Notes: generated by a model not told the origin, from the letters alone. A stretch of DNA of 15,061 bases from Mailhella massiliensis (GCF_020741395.1 NZ_DYZA01000073.1:1-15061); one strand, 5' to 3'. Positions 6,113 to 14,144 are shown, numbered from the stretch's first letter. Translations and numbers: made by a program.

Positions 6113-8932
6113 ATGAAAAGCCAGGTATTTCTGAACAAGGTGCGGGATCTGCTGCCCTGGTCGCAGACCCATACCGGGGAAGCGCCGGCCCGGATTCTTT
6201 CCGTGGACGCCGGCCCGTTTGAACCGAGAGCATTTGCCGTCATTGACGTTTTTTCCCTTGATGAGCTGAAGAAGCTCCTTTCCCTTGCCGCTTCCTGCGG
6301 CGTCTCGCTGACCTTCCGGGGCAGCGGCACATCCCTGAGCGGCCAGAGCGTGGCCGAAGATGTTGCCCTGCGCTTCAGAGGCCCCGCCTGGCGCGGCCTC
6401 GATATCCTTGACGAAGGCCGCCTCGTGCGCGCCCGCGCGGGCATGAGGGGCGGAGAAATCAACGCCGCCCTTGCCCCCTACGGCCGTTTCATCGCCTCCG
6501 ATCCTTCCTCCATCGCCTCCGCCACCATAGGCGGCATGGCGGCCAACAACGCCGCCGGGCTCGGCTGCACGGTGGAGAACAATATCTATCATTCCCTGCG
6601 CGGCATGGCCTTCATGCTGGCCGACGGAACCTTCGTGGATACGGAAGACGCCGGAAGCGTGCGCGCCTTCCGCGCCTCCCACGCCGCGCTTCTGGAGGGC
6701 CTGCGCGCCCTTCGCGGGCGTATTCTCTCCTCCCCCGCTCTTGCGGAAAAGGTGCGGCGCAAATACCGCATACGCAATACCTGCGGCTACAGCCTGAACG
6801 CTCTTTGCGATTTTGAAGACCCGCTCGACATGCTCGAGCATCTTCTCATCGGTTCGGAAGGCACGCTGGGCTTCATTTTTTCCGTGACTCTGGAAACGCT
6901 CCCCCTCCTGAAGGAACGCGCCACGGCCATGGCGCTTTTCTCCTCCATGGACGACGCCATGGACGCCGTGCTCGCCATGCGCTCCGGCCTCGGCCTCTAC
7001 GCCGGGGAGTTCCTGGACGATATTTCCCTGCGATGCCTCTCGAAGCTCCCGGGATTTCCGCAGGAATTCTGTCCCGAGGGGGAAAGTTCGGACAACTGCG
7101 CGCTGCTGGTGGAAACCCGCGCGGGGGACGGCGCCGGGCTTTTCGAGCGCATACGGGCTATCGACGATATCATCCGGGCGAAAAAGCCCCTGGCCAAGCT
7201 CGGCTTCGTGACGGAGGGCGCGGAGTGCGAAAAGCTCTGGGATATACGCCGCGCCCTGTTCCCCGCCCTTGCGGGTACGCGCCTGCCCGAGGAATACGCC
7301 TATGTGGAGGATTACTGCGTGCCGCCCGAGCGCCTGCCTGAGGCCAGCCGGGGCCTTGTGCGCATCCTTCAGGAGCTGGGCTGTGCCCGTACCGGCGTGA
7401 ACGGCCATGCCATGCACGGCAACCTGCACTGCACCCTGCCGCTCAGGCTGAACGAGGCGGGCGACGTGGCAAAGCTCGGTGAGTTCGTGGAGAGGGCGGC
7501 GGAGCTCATTCTCGGGCTCGGCGGAGCGCTCAAGGCCGAACACGGCACGGGCCGGGCCGTGGCCTCCTTTGTCCGTCGCGAATGGGGTGATGAGCTGTAC
7601 GGCGTCATGCTGGAGCTGAAGGCCCTTCTGGATCCGGCGGGCATATTGAACCGGGGCTGCCTTCTGAACGACAGCCCCCGCTGCCATGTGGAACATCTGA
7701 AGTCGGCGGGCGTCGTGGGCGGGGGCGTAGATCTCTGCGTGGACTGCGGCTTCTGCGAAGCGGTGTGTCCTTCCGCGAAAACGGGGCTCAGCCCGCGCCA
7801 GCGCATTTATGCCCTGAGGGCCATGGCAGGCATGGAAGAGAAGGGTGAGAGGGAGCGCCTCGCATCGTGGCGGGACTTCTTCCGCACCATGGGGCTGGAC
7901 CTTTGCGCCACGGACGGGCTCTGTTCCGCGCGCTGCCCCCTGGGGCTGGACGTGGCGGGCTTCATGCGCGCCCTGCGCCATGAGGAGCTGAGCGACAGGG
8001 AGAAAAAGGCCGCCGCCTTCGTGCGCAGGCACATGGCCCCGGTGACGCGAGCCGTTTCCCTGGGCCTTTCGGCAGCGCATGCGCTGCACGGAGCTCTGGG
8101 GCACGAAAGGGCGGAGAAAAGCGGCAACCTGGCGAAAAAGCTCACGGGCATGACTGTGCCCGACCTCAGAGAGGTGCGCCTCACGGGCGGAAGCGCCGTG
8201 CCCGCGCCCCATGTTTCGGGCCGGGAAAAGGTGGTCTATTTCCCCTCCTGCGCGGTACGTTCCATGGGCTACAGCGGCGATTCCGGCCGCAGAATCGACC
8301 CGCTCATGGACGTGGCCCTGCGCCTTCTGGACAAGGCCGGCTACGACGCCGTGATCCCCGCCCATGTGGAGCAGCTCTGCTGCGGCAAGGCCTTTGAAAC
8401 CAAGGGTATGAAGGAAGAAGCCGAGGCGAGCGCGAAGGCTCTGGATGCGGCGCTCCGGGAAGCCTCGGAAGGGGGCCGCTGGCCTGTGATGTGCGACACG
8501 AGCCCCTGCCTTGCCCGCATGAAAAAGACGTTGGACGGCAGCCTTTCGCTCTACGAGCCTGTGGAGTTCACCCTGCGTTTTCTTGTCGACAGGCTGGAGT
8601 TTCGGAAAAGGCGCGGCTGCGTGGCCGTGCATGCCACCTGCTCCACACGGGCCATGGGCCTTGTGGAGGAGCTTTGCCGTGTGGCGCGGCTCTGCGCCGA
8701 GGAAGTGGTGCTGCCCGAGGGCATCTTCTGCTGCGGCTTTTCCGGGGACAAGGGCTTTACCCGCCCGGAACTCAACGCCGCCGCCCTTGAGGGGCTGAAG
8801 GATCAGATCGCCTCCTGCGAGGAGGGATTCAGCACCTCCCGTACCTGCGAGGTGGGGCTGACGAAGCACGGCAAAAAGCCCTACCGCAACATCCTCTACC
8901 TTATCGACGAATGTTCTTCTGCTCGAAAGTAA
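6113..8932 (+). CDS. FAD-binding and (Fe-S)-binding dehydrogenase, D-lactate/2-hydroxyacid dehydrogenase-like
   Basis: A 939-residue fusion of a GlcD/Dld-type flavoprotein with a GlpC/LutA-type Fe-S module; such enzymes oxidise D-lactate, glycolate or related 2-hydroxyacids and pass electrons to the respiratory chain. The FAD-binding domain (about 36-260) has FRGSGTSLSGQ (68-78), GGMAANNAAG (140-149) and GSEGTLGF (247-254). The FAD-oxidase C-terminal domain (about 265-520) has GVNGHAMHGNLH (428-439) and KAEHGTGR (474-481). The first cluster motif is complete: Cys542, 545, 548, 552. The second is CxxDxxCxxxCP (Cys598, 604, 608), lacking one cysteine. Two CCG-type modules follow (CCG at 756-758 and 873-875). 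No signal or membrane segment is visible, so it is probably cytoplasmic or peripheral. It heads the block with the TRAP transporter, whose substrate it may oxidise. The exact substrate is unknown. Confidence 0.9.
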   Translation: MKSQVFLNKVRDLLPWSQTHTGEAPARILSVDAGPFEPRAFAVIDVFSLDELKKLLSLAASCGVSLTFRGSGTSLSGQSVAEDVALRFRGPAWRGLDILDEGRLVRARAGMRGGEINAALAPYGRFIASDPSSIASATIGGMAANNAAGLGCTVENNIYHSLRGMAFMLADGTFVDTEDAGSVRAFRASHAALLEGLRALRGRILSSPALAEKVRRKYRIRNTCGYSLNALCDFEDPLDMLEHLLIGSEGTLGFIFSVTLETLPLLKERATAMALFSSMDDAMDAVLAMRSGLGLYAGEFLDDISLRCLSKLPGFPQEFCPEGESSDNCALLVETRAGDGAGLFERIRAIDDIIRAKKPLAKLGFVTEGAECEKLWDIRRALFPALAGTRLPEEYAYVEDYCVPPERLPEASRGLVRILQELGCARTGVNGHAMHGNLHCTLPLRLNEAGDVAKLGEFVERAAELILGLGGALKAEHGTGRAVASFVRREWGDELYGVMLELKALLDPAGILNRGCLLNDSPRCHVEHLKSAGVVGGGVDLCVDCGFCEAVCPSAKTGLSPRQRIYALRAMAGMEEKGERERLASWRDFFRTMGLDLCATDGLCSARCPLGLDVAGFMRALRHEELSDREKKAAAFVRRHMAPVTRAVSLGLSAAHALHGALGHERAEKSGNLAKKLTGMTVPDLREVRLTGGSAVPAPHVSGREKVVYFPSCAVRSMGYSGDSGRRIDPLMDVALRLLDKAGYDAVIPAHVEQLCCGKAFETKGMKEEAEASAKALDAALREASEGGRWPVMCDTSPCLARMKKTLDGSLSLYEPVEFTLRFLVDRLEFRKRRGCVAVHATCSTRAMGLVEELCRVARLCAEEVVLPEGIFCCGFSGDKGFTRPELNAAALEGLKDQIASCEEGFSTSRTCEVGLTKHGKKPYRNILYLIDECSSARK

Positions 8933-8944
8933 GCCATGTCCGCG

Positions 8945-8982
8945 CGCGGCGCTCTTGACAGCGCCGCGTTGCGGCCGATAAG
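8945..8982 (+). promoter_or_regulatory. palindrome with an embedded -35 box upstream of the TRAP permease
   Basis: CGCGGCGCT (8945-8953) and AGCGCCGCG (8960-8968) form a 9-base stem with a 6-base loop. A perfect TTGACA (8955-8960) lies across the loop and the first base of the right arm; 16 bases further is GATAAG (8977-8982), a four-of-six -10. It could be an internal promoter with an overlapping operator, or only a transcript hairpin. The other content of the spacer (8933-9064) is a 6-base hairpin GCGCCC/GGGCGC at 9002-9018. Confidence 0.35.
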
Positions 8983-9064
8983 CATTTTCCATATATGCCC
9001 GGCGCCCCTGGAGGGCGCGGAAGAAAGGACGGCCCGGGGCCGCGGATATTCCACAGGTGAAACG

Positions 9065-11074
9065 ATGGATAACAGTTCAGATCAGAAATATGAGGTCATG
9101 GAGGCGCAAGAGGTCGCCGCTTCCATGGAAGAACAGGAAAGGGCGCAGGCCCTGGTGGAGGAAAAGGAAACGGAATCACGCACAAGGCGCTTCCACGGCT
9201 TTTTTTCCCGCGTGATCGCCGTGATCTGCGTGGCGTTTTCCCTGTTCCAGCTCTATGCCTCCGTGTTCGGGGCCATGGATGCCATGAAGCTGCGTTCCTT
9301 CCACATTATTTTCCTTCTGGTGCTCGCCGCCTTCATGTATCCTGCGCTGCGCCGCGAAAAGCGCGACAGGGCCCTTCCCACCCTCTGGGATGCGGTGTGC
9401 GTGGGCGCGGTCTTCTACGCCTTCGGCTACCTCATCCTTCATTACGACGACATTGCCATGGGCGGCGGCTGGTTCACCACGCAGGATTATGTGGTGGCCG
9501 GCATAGGTGTGCTTGTGGCCTTTGAGTGCGCGCGCCGCGTGGTGCCCAATCTCGCCGTGCTCGCCCTGGCCTTTTTGGCCTACGCCTTTTTGGGGAAATA
9601 CCTGCCCGGGGCCTTCGGACATGTGGGCTTTTCCCTCACCCGCGTGATGGATCACATGTTCTGGGGCAGCCAGGGCCTGCTCGGCGTGGGCGTCGGTGTT
9701 TCGGCCACCTACGTCTTCCTCTTCGTGCTCTTCGGCGCTTTTCTGCGCATCAGCGGCTTCAGCGAATTCATCAACGATCTCGCCCTCACCCTGGTGGGCC
9801 GCAGCGCGGGCGGGCCCGCCAAGGTTTCCGTCATTGCCAGCGCCCTCATGGGCATGATCAACGGCAGCGCCCTCGCCAACGTGGCTACCACGGGCGCAAT
9901 CACCATCCCGCTCATGAAAAAGACGGGCTACAAGGCGGAGTTCGCCGGGGCCGTGGAAGCCGTGGCCAGCACGGGCGGGCAGTTCGCCCCGCCCATCATG
10001 GGCGCGGTGGGCTTCATCATGGCGGAATTTCTCGGCGTGAGCTACACCAAAGTCATGCTCGCGGCGGCCATTCCCGCCTTCCTCTATTATCTCGGGCTCA
10101 TCATGGCCGTGCATTTCGAGGCCAGGAAGCTCGGCCTCAAGGGCCTTTCCAGGGAATACATTCCCGACGCCGTGCAGGTCATAAAAAAGCGCGGCCACCT
10201 CATCATCCCCCTCGTGGTGCTCATGGCCGTCATGTTCATGGGCTATACCCCGCTTTTCGCCGCAGCCCTCGCCATATTCGCCACCGTGGCCGCTTCCTGG
10301 CTCTCCAAAGATACGCGCATGGGCTTAAGGCGCATCATCCAGGCCCTTGAGGAAGGCGCGAAGGGAGCCGTGGGCGTGGGCGTTTCCTGCGTCATCATCG
10401 GCATCATCATAGGTTCCGTGTCCCTCACCGGGCTCGGCCTCACCTTCGGCTTCCAGGTGCTCAAGTATGTGGGCGAAGGGCAGCTCTACCTCGGCGGCGT
10501 GTTCGTCATGGTCATGAGCACCATTCTCGGCATGGGCGTGCCGGGAGTTGCGGCCTACGTCATCGTGGCGGCCGTGGCCGTGCCCGTGCTCACCGGCGTC
10601 GGCGTGCAGCCCATGGCGGCCCACATGTTCTGCCTTTTCTACGCCTGCCTTTCCAACATCACGCCCCCGGTGGCCATGTCTTCCTATGTGGCTGCGGGCA
10701 TCGCCCATTCCAACGAGACGAAGACCTCCCTCATCGCCGTGAGGCTCGGCCTTTCCGGCTTCATCCTGCCGTTCTTCTTCCTCAATAATCCGCTGCTGCT
10801 CTACAGCTCCGACAATCCGGCCCTGGCCACGGTGTGGGCCTTCATTACCGCGAGCTTCGGCGTGTGCGCCCTGGCCGTGGGCCTGGAGCGCTGGCTCTTC
10901 GGCCCCTGCTCATGGCTGCAGAGCCTCCTGTTCATCGCGGGCGCGGTGCTCACCATCGACCCGGGACTTTCCACCGACGCCATAGGCATAGCCGTCATCC
11001 TTGCGGCGGCGGCGCTGAACCGGCGCTCCACCGCCGCCTTCCGCGCGGGAGAAAAGGCCGTTCCCGCCGACTGA
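9065..11074 (+). CDS. TRAP transporter fused permease (DctQM-like), TAXI type
   Basis: A 669-residue inner-membrane protein of the fused TRAP permease family that serves TAXI binding proteins, with small and large subunits joined. Uptake in TRAP systems is driven by an ion gradient, not ATP. About 45 polar, acidic residues precede the first membrane segment (about 48-70). Several segments up to about 180 form the DctQ-like part, followed by the long DctM-like part. Typical features are GMINGSALANVATTG (263-277), STGGQFAPPIMGA (302-314), GMGVPG (489-494) and NITPPVA (531-537). The ATG at 9065 has AGGTGA five bases upstream. An in-frame ATG at 8936 would add 43 residues unlike a TRAP N-terminus and has no ribosome site. 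It lies between the FAD/Fe-S dehydrogenase and the binding protein. The carried substrate cannot be read from the permease. Confidence 0.92.
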   Translation: MDNSSDQKYEVMEAQEVAASMEEQERAQALVEEKETESRTRRFHGFFSRVIAVICVAFSLFQLYASVFGAMDAMKLRSFHIIFLLVLAAFMYPALRREKRDRALPTLWDAVCVGAVFYAFGYLILHYDDIAMGGGWFTTQDYVVAGIGVLVAFECARRVVPNLAVLALAFLAYAFLGKYLPGAFGHVGFSLTRVMDHMFWGSQGLLGVGVGVSATYVFLFVLFGAFLRISGFSEFINDLALTLVGRSAGGPAKVSVIASALMGMINGSALANVATTGAITIPLMKKTGYKAEFAGAVEAVASTGGQFAPPIMGAVGFIMAEFLGVSYTKVMLAAAIPAFLYYLGLIMAVHFEARKLGLKGLSREYIPDAVQVIKKRGHLIIPLVVLMAVMFMGYTPLFAAALAIFATVAASWLSKDTRMGLRRIIQALEEGAKGAVGVGVSCVIIGIIIGSVSLTGLGLTFGFQVLKYVGEGQLYLGGVFVMVMSTILGMGVPGVAAYVIVAAVAVPVLTGVGVQPMAAHMFCLFYACLSNITPPVAMSSYVAAGIAHSNETKTSLIAVRLGLSGFILPFFFLNNPLLLYSSDNPALATVWAFITASFGVCALAVGLERWLFGPCSWLQSLLFIAGAVLTIDPGLSTDAIGIAVILAAAALNRRSTAAFRAGEKAVPAD

Positions 11075-11138
11075 CGCCGGGCAGGCGCGCCCCGGGCGAT
11101 GTTCCGCCCATGCATCCCTGCACAACCATGCTTTCCCT

Positions 11139-11170
11139 CCCCGCTCCTCCTTTTTCTGGGAGGGGCGGGG
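11139..11170 (+). promoter_or_regulatory. strong stem-loop between TRAP permease and binding-protein genes
   Basis: CCCCGCTCCTCC (11139-11150) pairs with GGAGGGGCGGGG (11159-11170), 12 base pairs with one wobble, around loop TTTTTCTG. No T-tract follows, so it is not a standard terminator. GGGG-CAA-CCCC at 11167-11177 overlaps and competes with it. The ribosome site AGGAG (11187-11191) follows 16 bases later. A stabilising or processing role for the downstream message is inferred. Confidence 0.6.
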
Positions 11171-11197
11171 CAACCCCAACAGGCTCAGGAGTGAGTT

Positions 11198-12169
11198 ATG
11201 TACGGTAAAGTCCTTCTTTCCATGATGGCCGCCGTGTCCATGGTCTTCGGCGCCATGGACGCTTCCGCCGCCGACCGCGCGCCCGTGACTATCAGCATCC
11301 CCACGGCCGCCACCACCAGCACGCTTTATCCCATAGGCGCGGCCCTCGGCAACCTGTGGAGCACCAAGCTCCCTTATGTGAAGGCCAGCGTACAGTCTTC
11401 CAAGGGCGGCGTGCAGAACCTCCAGCTTCTCAGCATGAAGGACGCCCAGGTTTCCTTCGCCATTACCAGCATCACCTATCAGGCCATGAAGGGGCTGGAC
11501 AAGTTCAAGGGCCATGAATATCCCGACGTGCGCATCATCGCGGGCCTCTATTACAACCCCAACCAGGTCATTGCCCGCGCCGACAGCAACGTGTCCTCCC
11601 TCAAGGACTTCAAGGGGAAGGTCTTCGCGCCGGGCGTCGCCGGCGGCACCACCATCGGCGAAACGCAGGTGCACTTCAAGGCTGCGGGGCTTGCCTATCC
11701 CGGCGATATCAAGGCCCAGTATGTCGGCCCCGCCGAAGCGGGCGACCTCATGCGCAACAAGCAGCTTGACGGTACCTGGATCATGGCCGGGCTCCCCAAT
11801 GCCGGCGTTTCCGAAATGTGCGCCACCGCCGACGGTCGCCTTGTAAACATCGACGACGCCACCTTCGCCGCCCTCAGCAAGGAGTACCCCTGGTACGCCA
11901 AGTTCCAGATTCCCGCCGGAACCTATCCCGACCAGAATGAGGCCGTGCAGACCACTGCCGTGAAGATGGTCCTCATCACCGACGCATCCCTGCCCGAAGA
12001 CGTGATCTACGACATTACCAAGTGCTTCTGGGAAAATCAGGACATTGTGAAGAATTCCCACGCCGTCATGAAGGAGATCACCCTTGAGGGCGCCGTCACC
12101 GACCTCGCCGGCATCCCCCTGCATCCCGGTGCGGCGAAGTATTATAAGGAAGTGGGCGTGCTGAAATAG
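11198..12169 (+). CDS. TAXI-family TRAP transporter solute-binding protein
   Basis: A 323-residue periplasmic receptor of the TAXI family, which captures substrate for the TRAP permease. The signal peptide covers about 1-24, with a likely cut after ASA (22-24). The N-terminal lobe carries a ligand-loop-like TSTLYPIGAALGNLW (40-54) in place of the usual Gly-rich form. Other family signatures are SLKDFKGK (134-141), PAGTYPDQNEAVQT (239-252) and the C-terminal HPGAAKYYKEVG (309-320). Length is normal. The start is well supported by AGGAG 6 bases upstream and by the signal peptide. It comes after the permease gene, 123 bases away across a strong stem-loop, and is followed by a terminator. Known TAXI ligands include glutamate and other carboxylates; the neighbouring dehydrogenase suggests a carboxylate here, but that is inference. 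Confidence 0.93.
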   Translation: MYGKVLLSMMAAVSMVFGAMDASAADRAPVTISIPTAATTSTLYPIGAALGNLWSTKLPYVKASVQSSKGGVQNLQLLSMKDAQVSFAITSITYQAMKGLDKFKGHEYPDVRIIAGLYYNPNQVIARADSNVSSLKDFKGKVFAPGVAGGTTIGETQVHFKAAGLAYPGDIKAQYVGPAEAGDLMRNKQLDGTWIMAGLPNAGVSEMCATADGRLVNIDDATFAALSKEYPWYAKFQIPAGTYPDQNEAVQTTAVKMVLITDASLPEDVIYDITKCFWENQDIVKNSHAVMKEITLEGAVTDLAGIPLHPGAAKYYKEVGVLK

Positions 12170-12192
12170 GCCTCTTTTTCCGCAGGGTTCCG

Positions 12193-12226
12193 GGCCGCCT
12201 TTGCCGAAGGGCAGGGCGGCCTTTTT
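12193..12226 (+). terminator. intrinsic terminator of the TRAP block
   Basis: GGCCGCC (12193-12199) pairs with GGCGGCC (12215-12221), with an inner TGCC/GGCA, followed by five T (12222-12226). It starts 24 bases after the binding-protein stop codon. Confidence 0.88.
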
Positions 12227-12329
12227 GCGTGCGGGCCCTCCCCGGAAAACGGCTCCCGCACCTTTTTTCGGGGAGGGAAGGGCCGCGGCTTTCCGGGAGT
12301 GTCCTCTGCGAAAAAGGTTCCCCGCACGC
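12227..12329 (+). promoter_or_regulatory. competing hairpins with a second terminator-like element
   Basis: GTGCGGG (12229-12235) can pair with CCCGCAC (12255-12261), followed by C and six T (12263-12268), a terminator-like hairpin. Alternatively GCGTGCGGG (12227-12235) can pair with CCCGCACGC (12321-12329), and the adjoining CCCTCCCCG (12236-12244) with CGGGGAGGG (12269-12277), an 18-base continuous left arm forming a junction. The two foldings exclude each other. It starts right after the TRAP-block terminator, so it may be a back-up terminator or a switch. Confidence 0.35.
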
Positions 12330-12580
12330 TTCCTTTCCCGACTCGGGCAGGGGGAGGCGCGTGCCGTTGTCTCCGGAAGCGGCGGCGCCGCAGCGCAGTC
12401 TTGCCCGCGAGGGGGATTGCCTCCGTGGCCTTGCGCAGCCCAAGCCGATGCGGCGCTCCTCCCGCGCGGGGCGTGTGCGATCCCGGCTTAGCGCGGGAGG
12501 CAGGGAGGGGAGCTTCGGGGAGGGAAAAGCCTTGCGTCCGGGGCGAATGCGGGGGAGTTTCTGTCGGAGAGGGAAGGGCC
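12267..12580. repeat. imperfect 18-base repeat, three copies
   Basis: Copies are TTCGGGGAGGGAAGGGCC (12267-12284), TTCGGGGAGGGAAAAGCC (12514-12531) and GTCGGAGAGGGAAGGGCC (12563-12580). The first two share 13 contiguous bases and the first and third share 12. The sequence is low in complexity (A/G only over much of its length), so chance convergence cannot be excluded. Confidence 0.5.
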
Positions 12581-12636
12581 AGGCAAAGCTTGCCTCCTTC
12601 GTCCGGGAGCCGGGGAAAGGCCGTGCGGGCCGGGGC

Positions 12637-12665
12637 TTTACAAAGCGTGAGAATCTTTCTACAAG
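12637..12665 (+). promoter_or_regulatory. candidate argG promoter with overlapping inverted repeat
   Basis: TTTACA (12637-12642, five of six), 17-base spacer, TACAAG (12660-12665, four of six). CTTTCT (12655-12660) and AGAAAG (12664-12669) form an inverted repeat across the -10 box, and AAGAAA-G-TTTCTT (12663-12675) is a second palindrome. The leader to the argG start would be about 130 bases. The repeat does not resemble the known ArgR box. Confidence 0.5.
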
Positions 12666-12728
12666 AAAGTTTCTTCCGCGTTCGGCCCGCGCCGGGGTGG
12701 GCGGGGAAGAGCAATGTATGCCTGAAAA

Positions 12729-12792
12729 GCCGGGTTCCCGGCATGATTTTCCGCTTAGGCGGTGCAACGTCAACCATGGGCGCTTTCCGCCC
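12729..12792 (+). promoter_or_regulatory. tandem hairpins in the argG leader
   Basis: Three short hairpins follow one another: GCCGGG-TT-CCCGGC (12729-12742; as RNA a 2-base loop is tight and would open the last pair), CCGC-TTAG-GCGG (12751-12762) and GGGCG-CTTTC-CGCCC (12778-12792). The last ends just before the argG ribosome site GAGG. No known riboswitch class was recognised. Confidence 0.35.
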
Positions 12793-12796
12793 GTGA
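12743..12796 (+). CDS. possible 17-codon leader peptide before argG
   Basis: ATG at 12743 opens a 17-codon frame ending TGA at 12794-12796, 10 bases before the argG start. It reads MIFRLGGATSTMGAFRP, with arginine codons (CGC) at positions 4 and 16. No good ribosome site precedes it. A leader peptide sensing arginine is conceivable, but two separated arginine codons are weak support. Confidence 0.15.
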   Translation: MIFRLGGATSTMGAFRP

Positions 12797-12805
12797 GGTT
12801 TTGCC

Positions 12806-14014
<1,209 letters not shown>

Positions 14015-14020
14015 TCCAGG

Positions 14021-14037
14021 CCCGGGAAAAGCCCGGG
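14021..14037 (+). repeat. short hairpin after argG
   Basis: CCCGGG (14021-14026), loop AAAAG, CCCGGG (14032-14037), 6 bases past the argG stop codon. There is no T-tract. It is the first of three consecutive hairpins between argG and argH. Confidence 0.5.
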
Positions 14038-14049
14038 GCCGCGTCTCGC

Positions 14050-14101
14050 GCCCGCGGCCGCCTTCCCTGGCCGGAAGGCAGCCGCGGGCCTTTCTTGTTT
14101 T
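14050..14101 (+). terminator. strong terminator-like hairpin between argG and argH
   Basis: GCCCGCGGC (14050-14058) pairs with GCCGCGGGC (14081-14089), and GCCTTCC (14060-14066) with GGAAGGC (14073-14079), with one C.A mismatch and a 6-base loop: about 16 base pairs. It is followed by a T-rich tail, TTTCTTGTTTT. It should stop or reduce transcription from argG into argH. Confidence 0.75.
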
Positions 14102-14109
14102 CGCCTTAC

Positions 14110-14126
14110 CGGGCGCACAGCGCCCG
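14110..14126 (+). promoter_or_regulatory. hairpin just upstream of argH
   Basis: CGGGCGC (14110-14116), loop ACA, GCGCCCG (14120-14126). It ends 9 bases before the argH ribosome site CGGAG (14135-14139). No clear separate argH promoter was found between the terminator and the gene. Confidence 0.45.
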
Positions 14127-14144
14127 CAAACACCCGGAGTTACC

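Larger units (their letters stand above)
12227..12636. other. purine-rich noncoding spacer with repeats and hairpins
   Basis: About 410 bases with no believable gene. Open frames here translate to Arg/Pro/Ser/Gly-rich sequence without motifs or ribosome sites and run into the genes on both sides. The stretch holds competing inverted repeats at 12227-12329, a perfect 10-base inverted repeat CCTCCCGCGC/GCGCGGGAGG (12458-12467, 12491-12500), an AGGCAA-AGC-TTGCCT hairpin near 12580-12595, and three imperfect copies of an 18-base purine-rich element. It could be a long intergenic region, an unrecognised structured RNA, or a decayed gene. Confidence 0.5.

Noticed and set aside
8936..9064. An upstream ATG giving the TRAP permease 43 extra N-terminal residues
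   Set aside because: There is no ribosome site and the added sequence is unlike a TRAP N-terminus. It would also cover the palindrome and promoter candidate. ATG 9065 has a ribosome site.
12637..12675. ArgR operator at argG
   Set aside because: The inverted repeat does not match the TGAAT/ATTCA-type ARG box, so no ArgR site is claimed.
12299..12796. A 165-codon plus-strand open frame ending just before argG
   Set aside because: It is Arg/Ser/Gly/Pro-rich, lacks a ribosome site and would include the promoter and leader hairpins. Only its last 17 codons were kept, as a weak leader-peptide idea.
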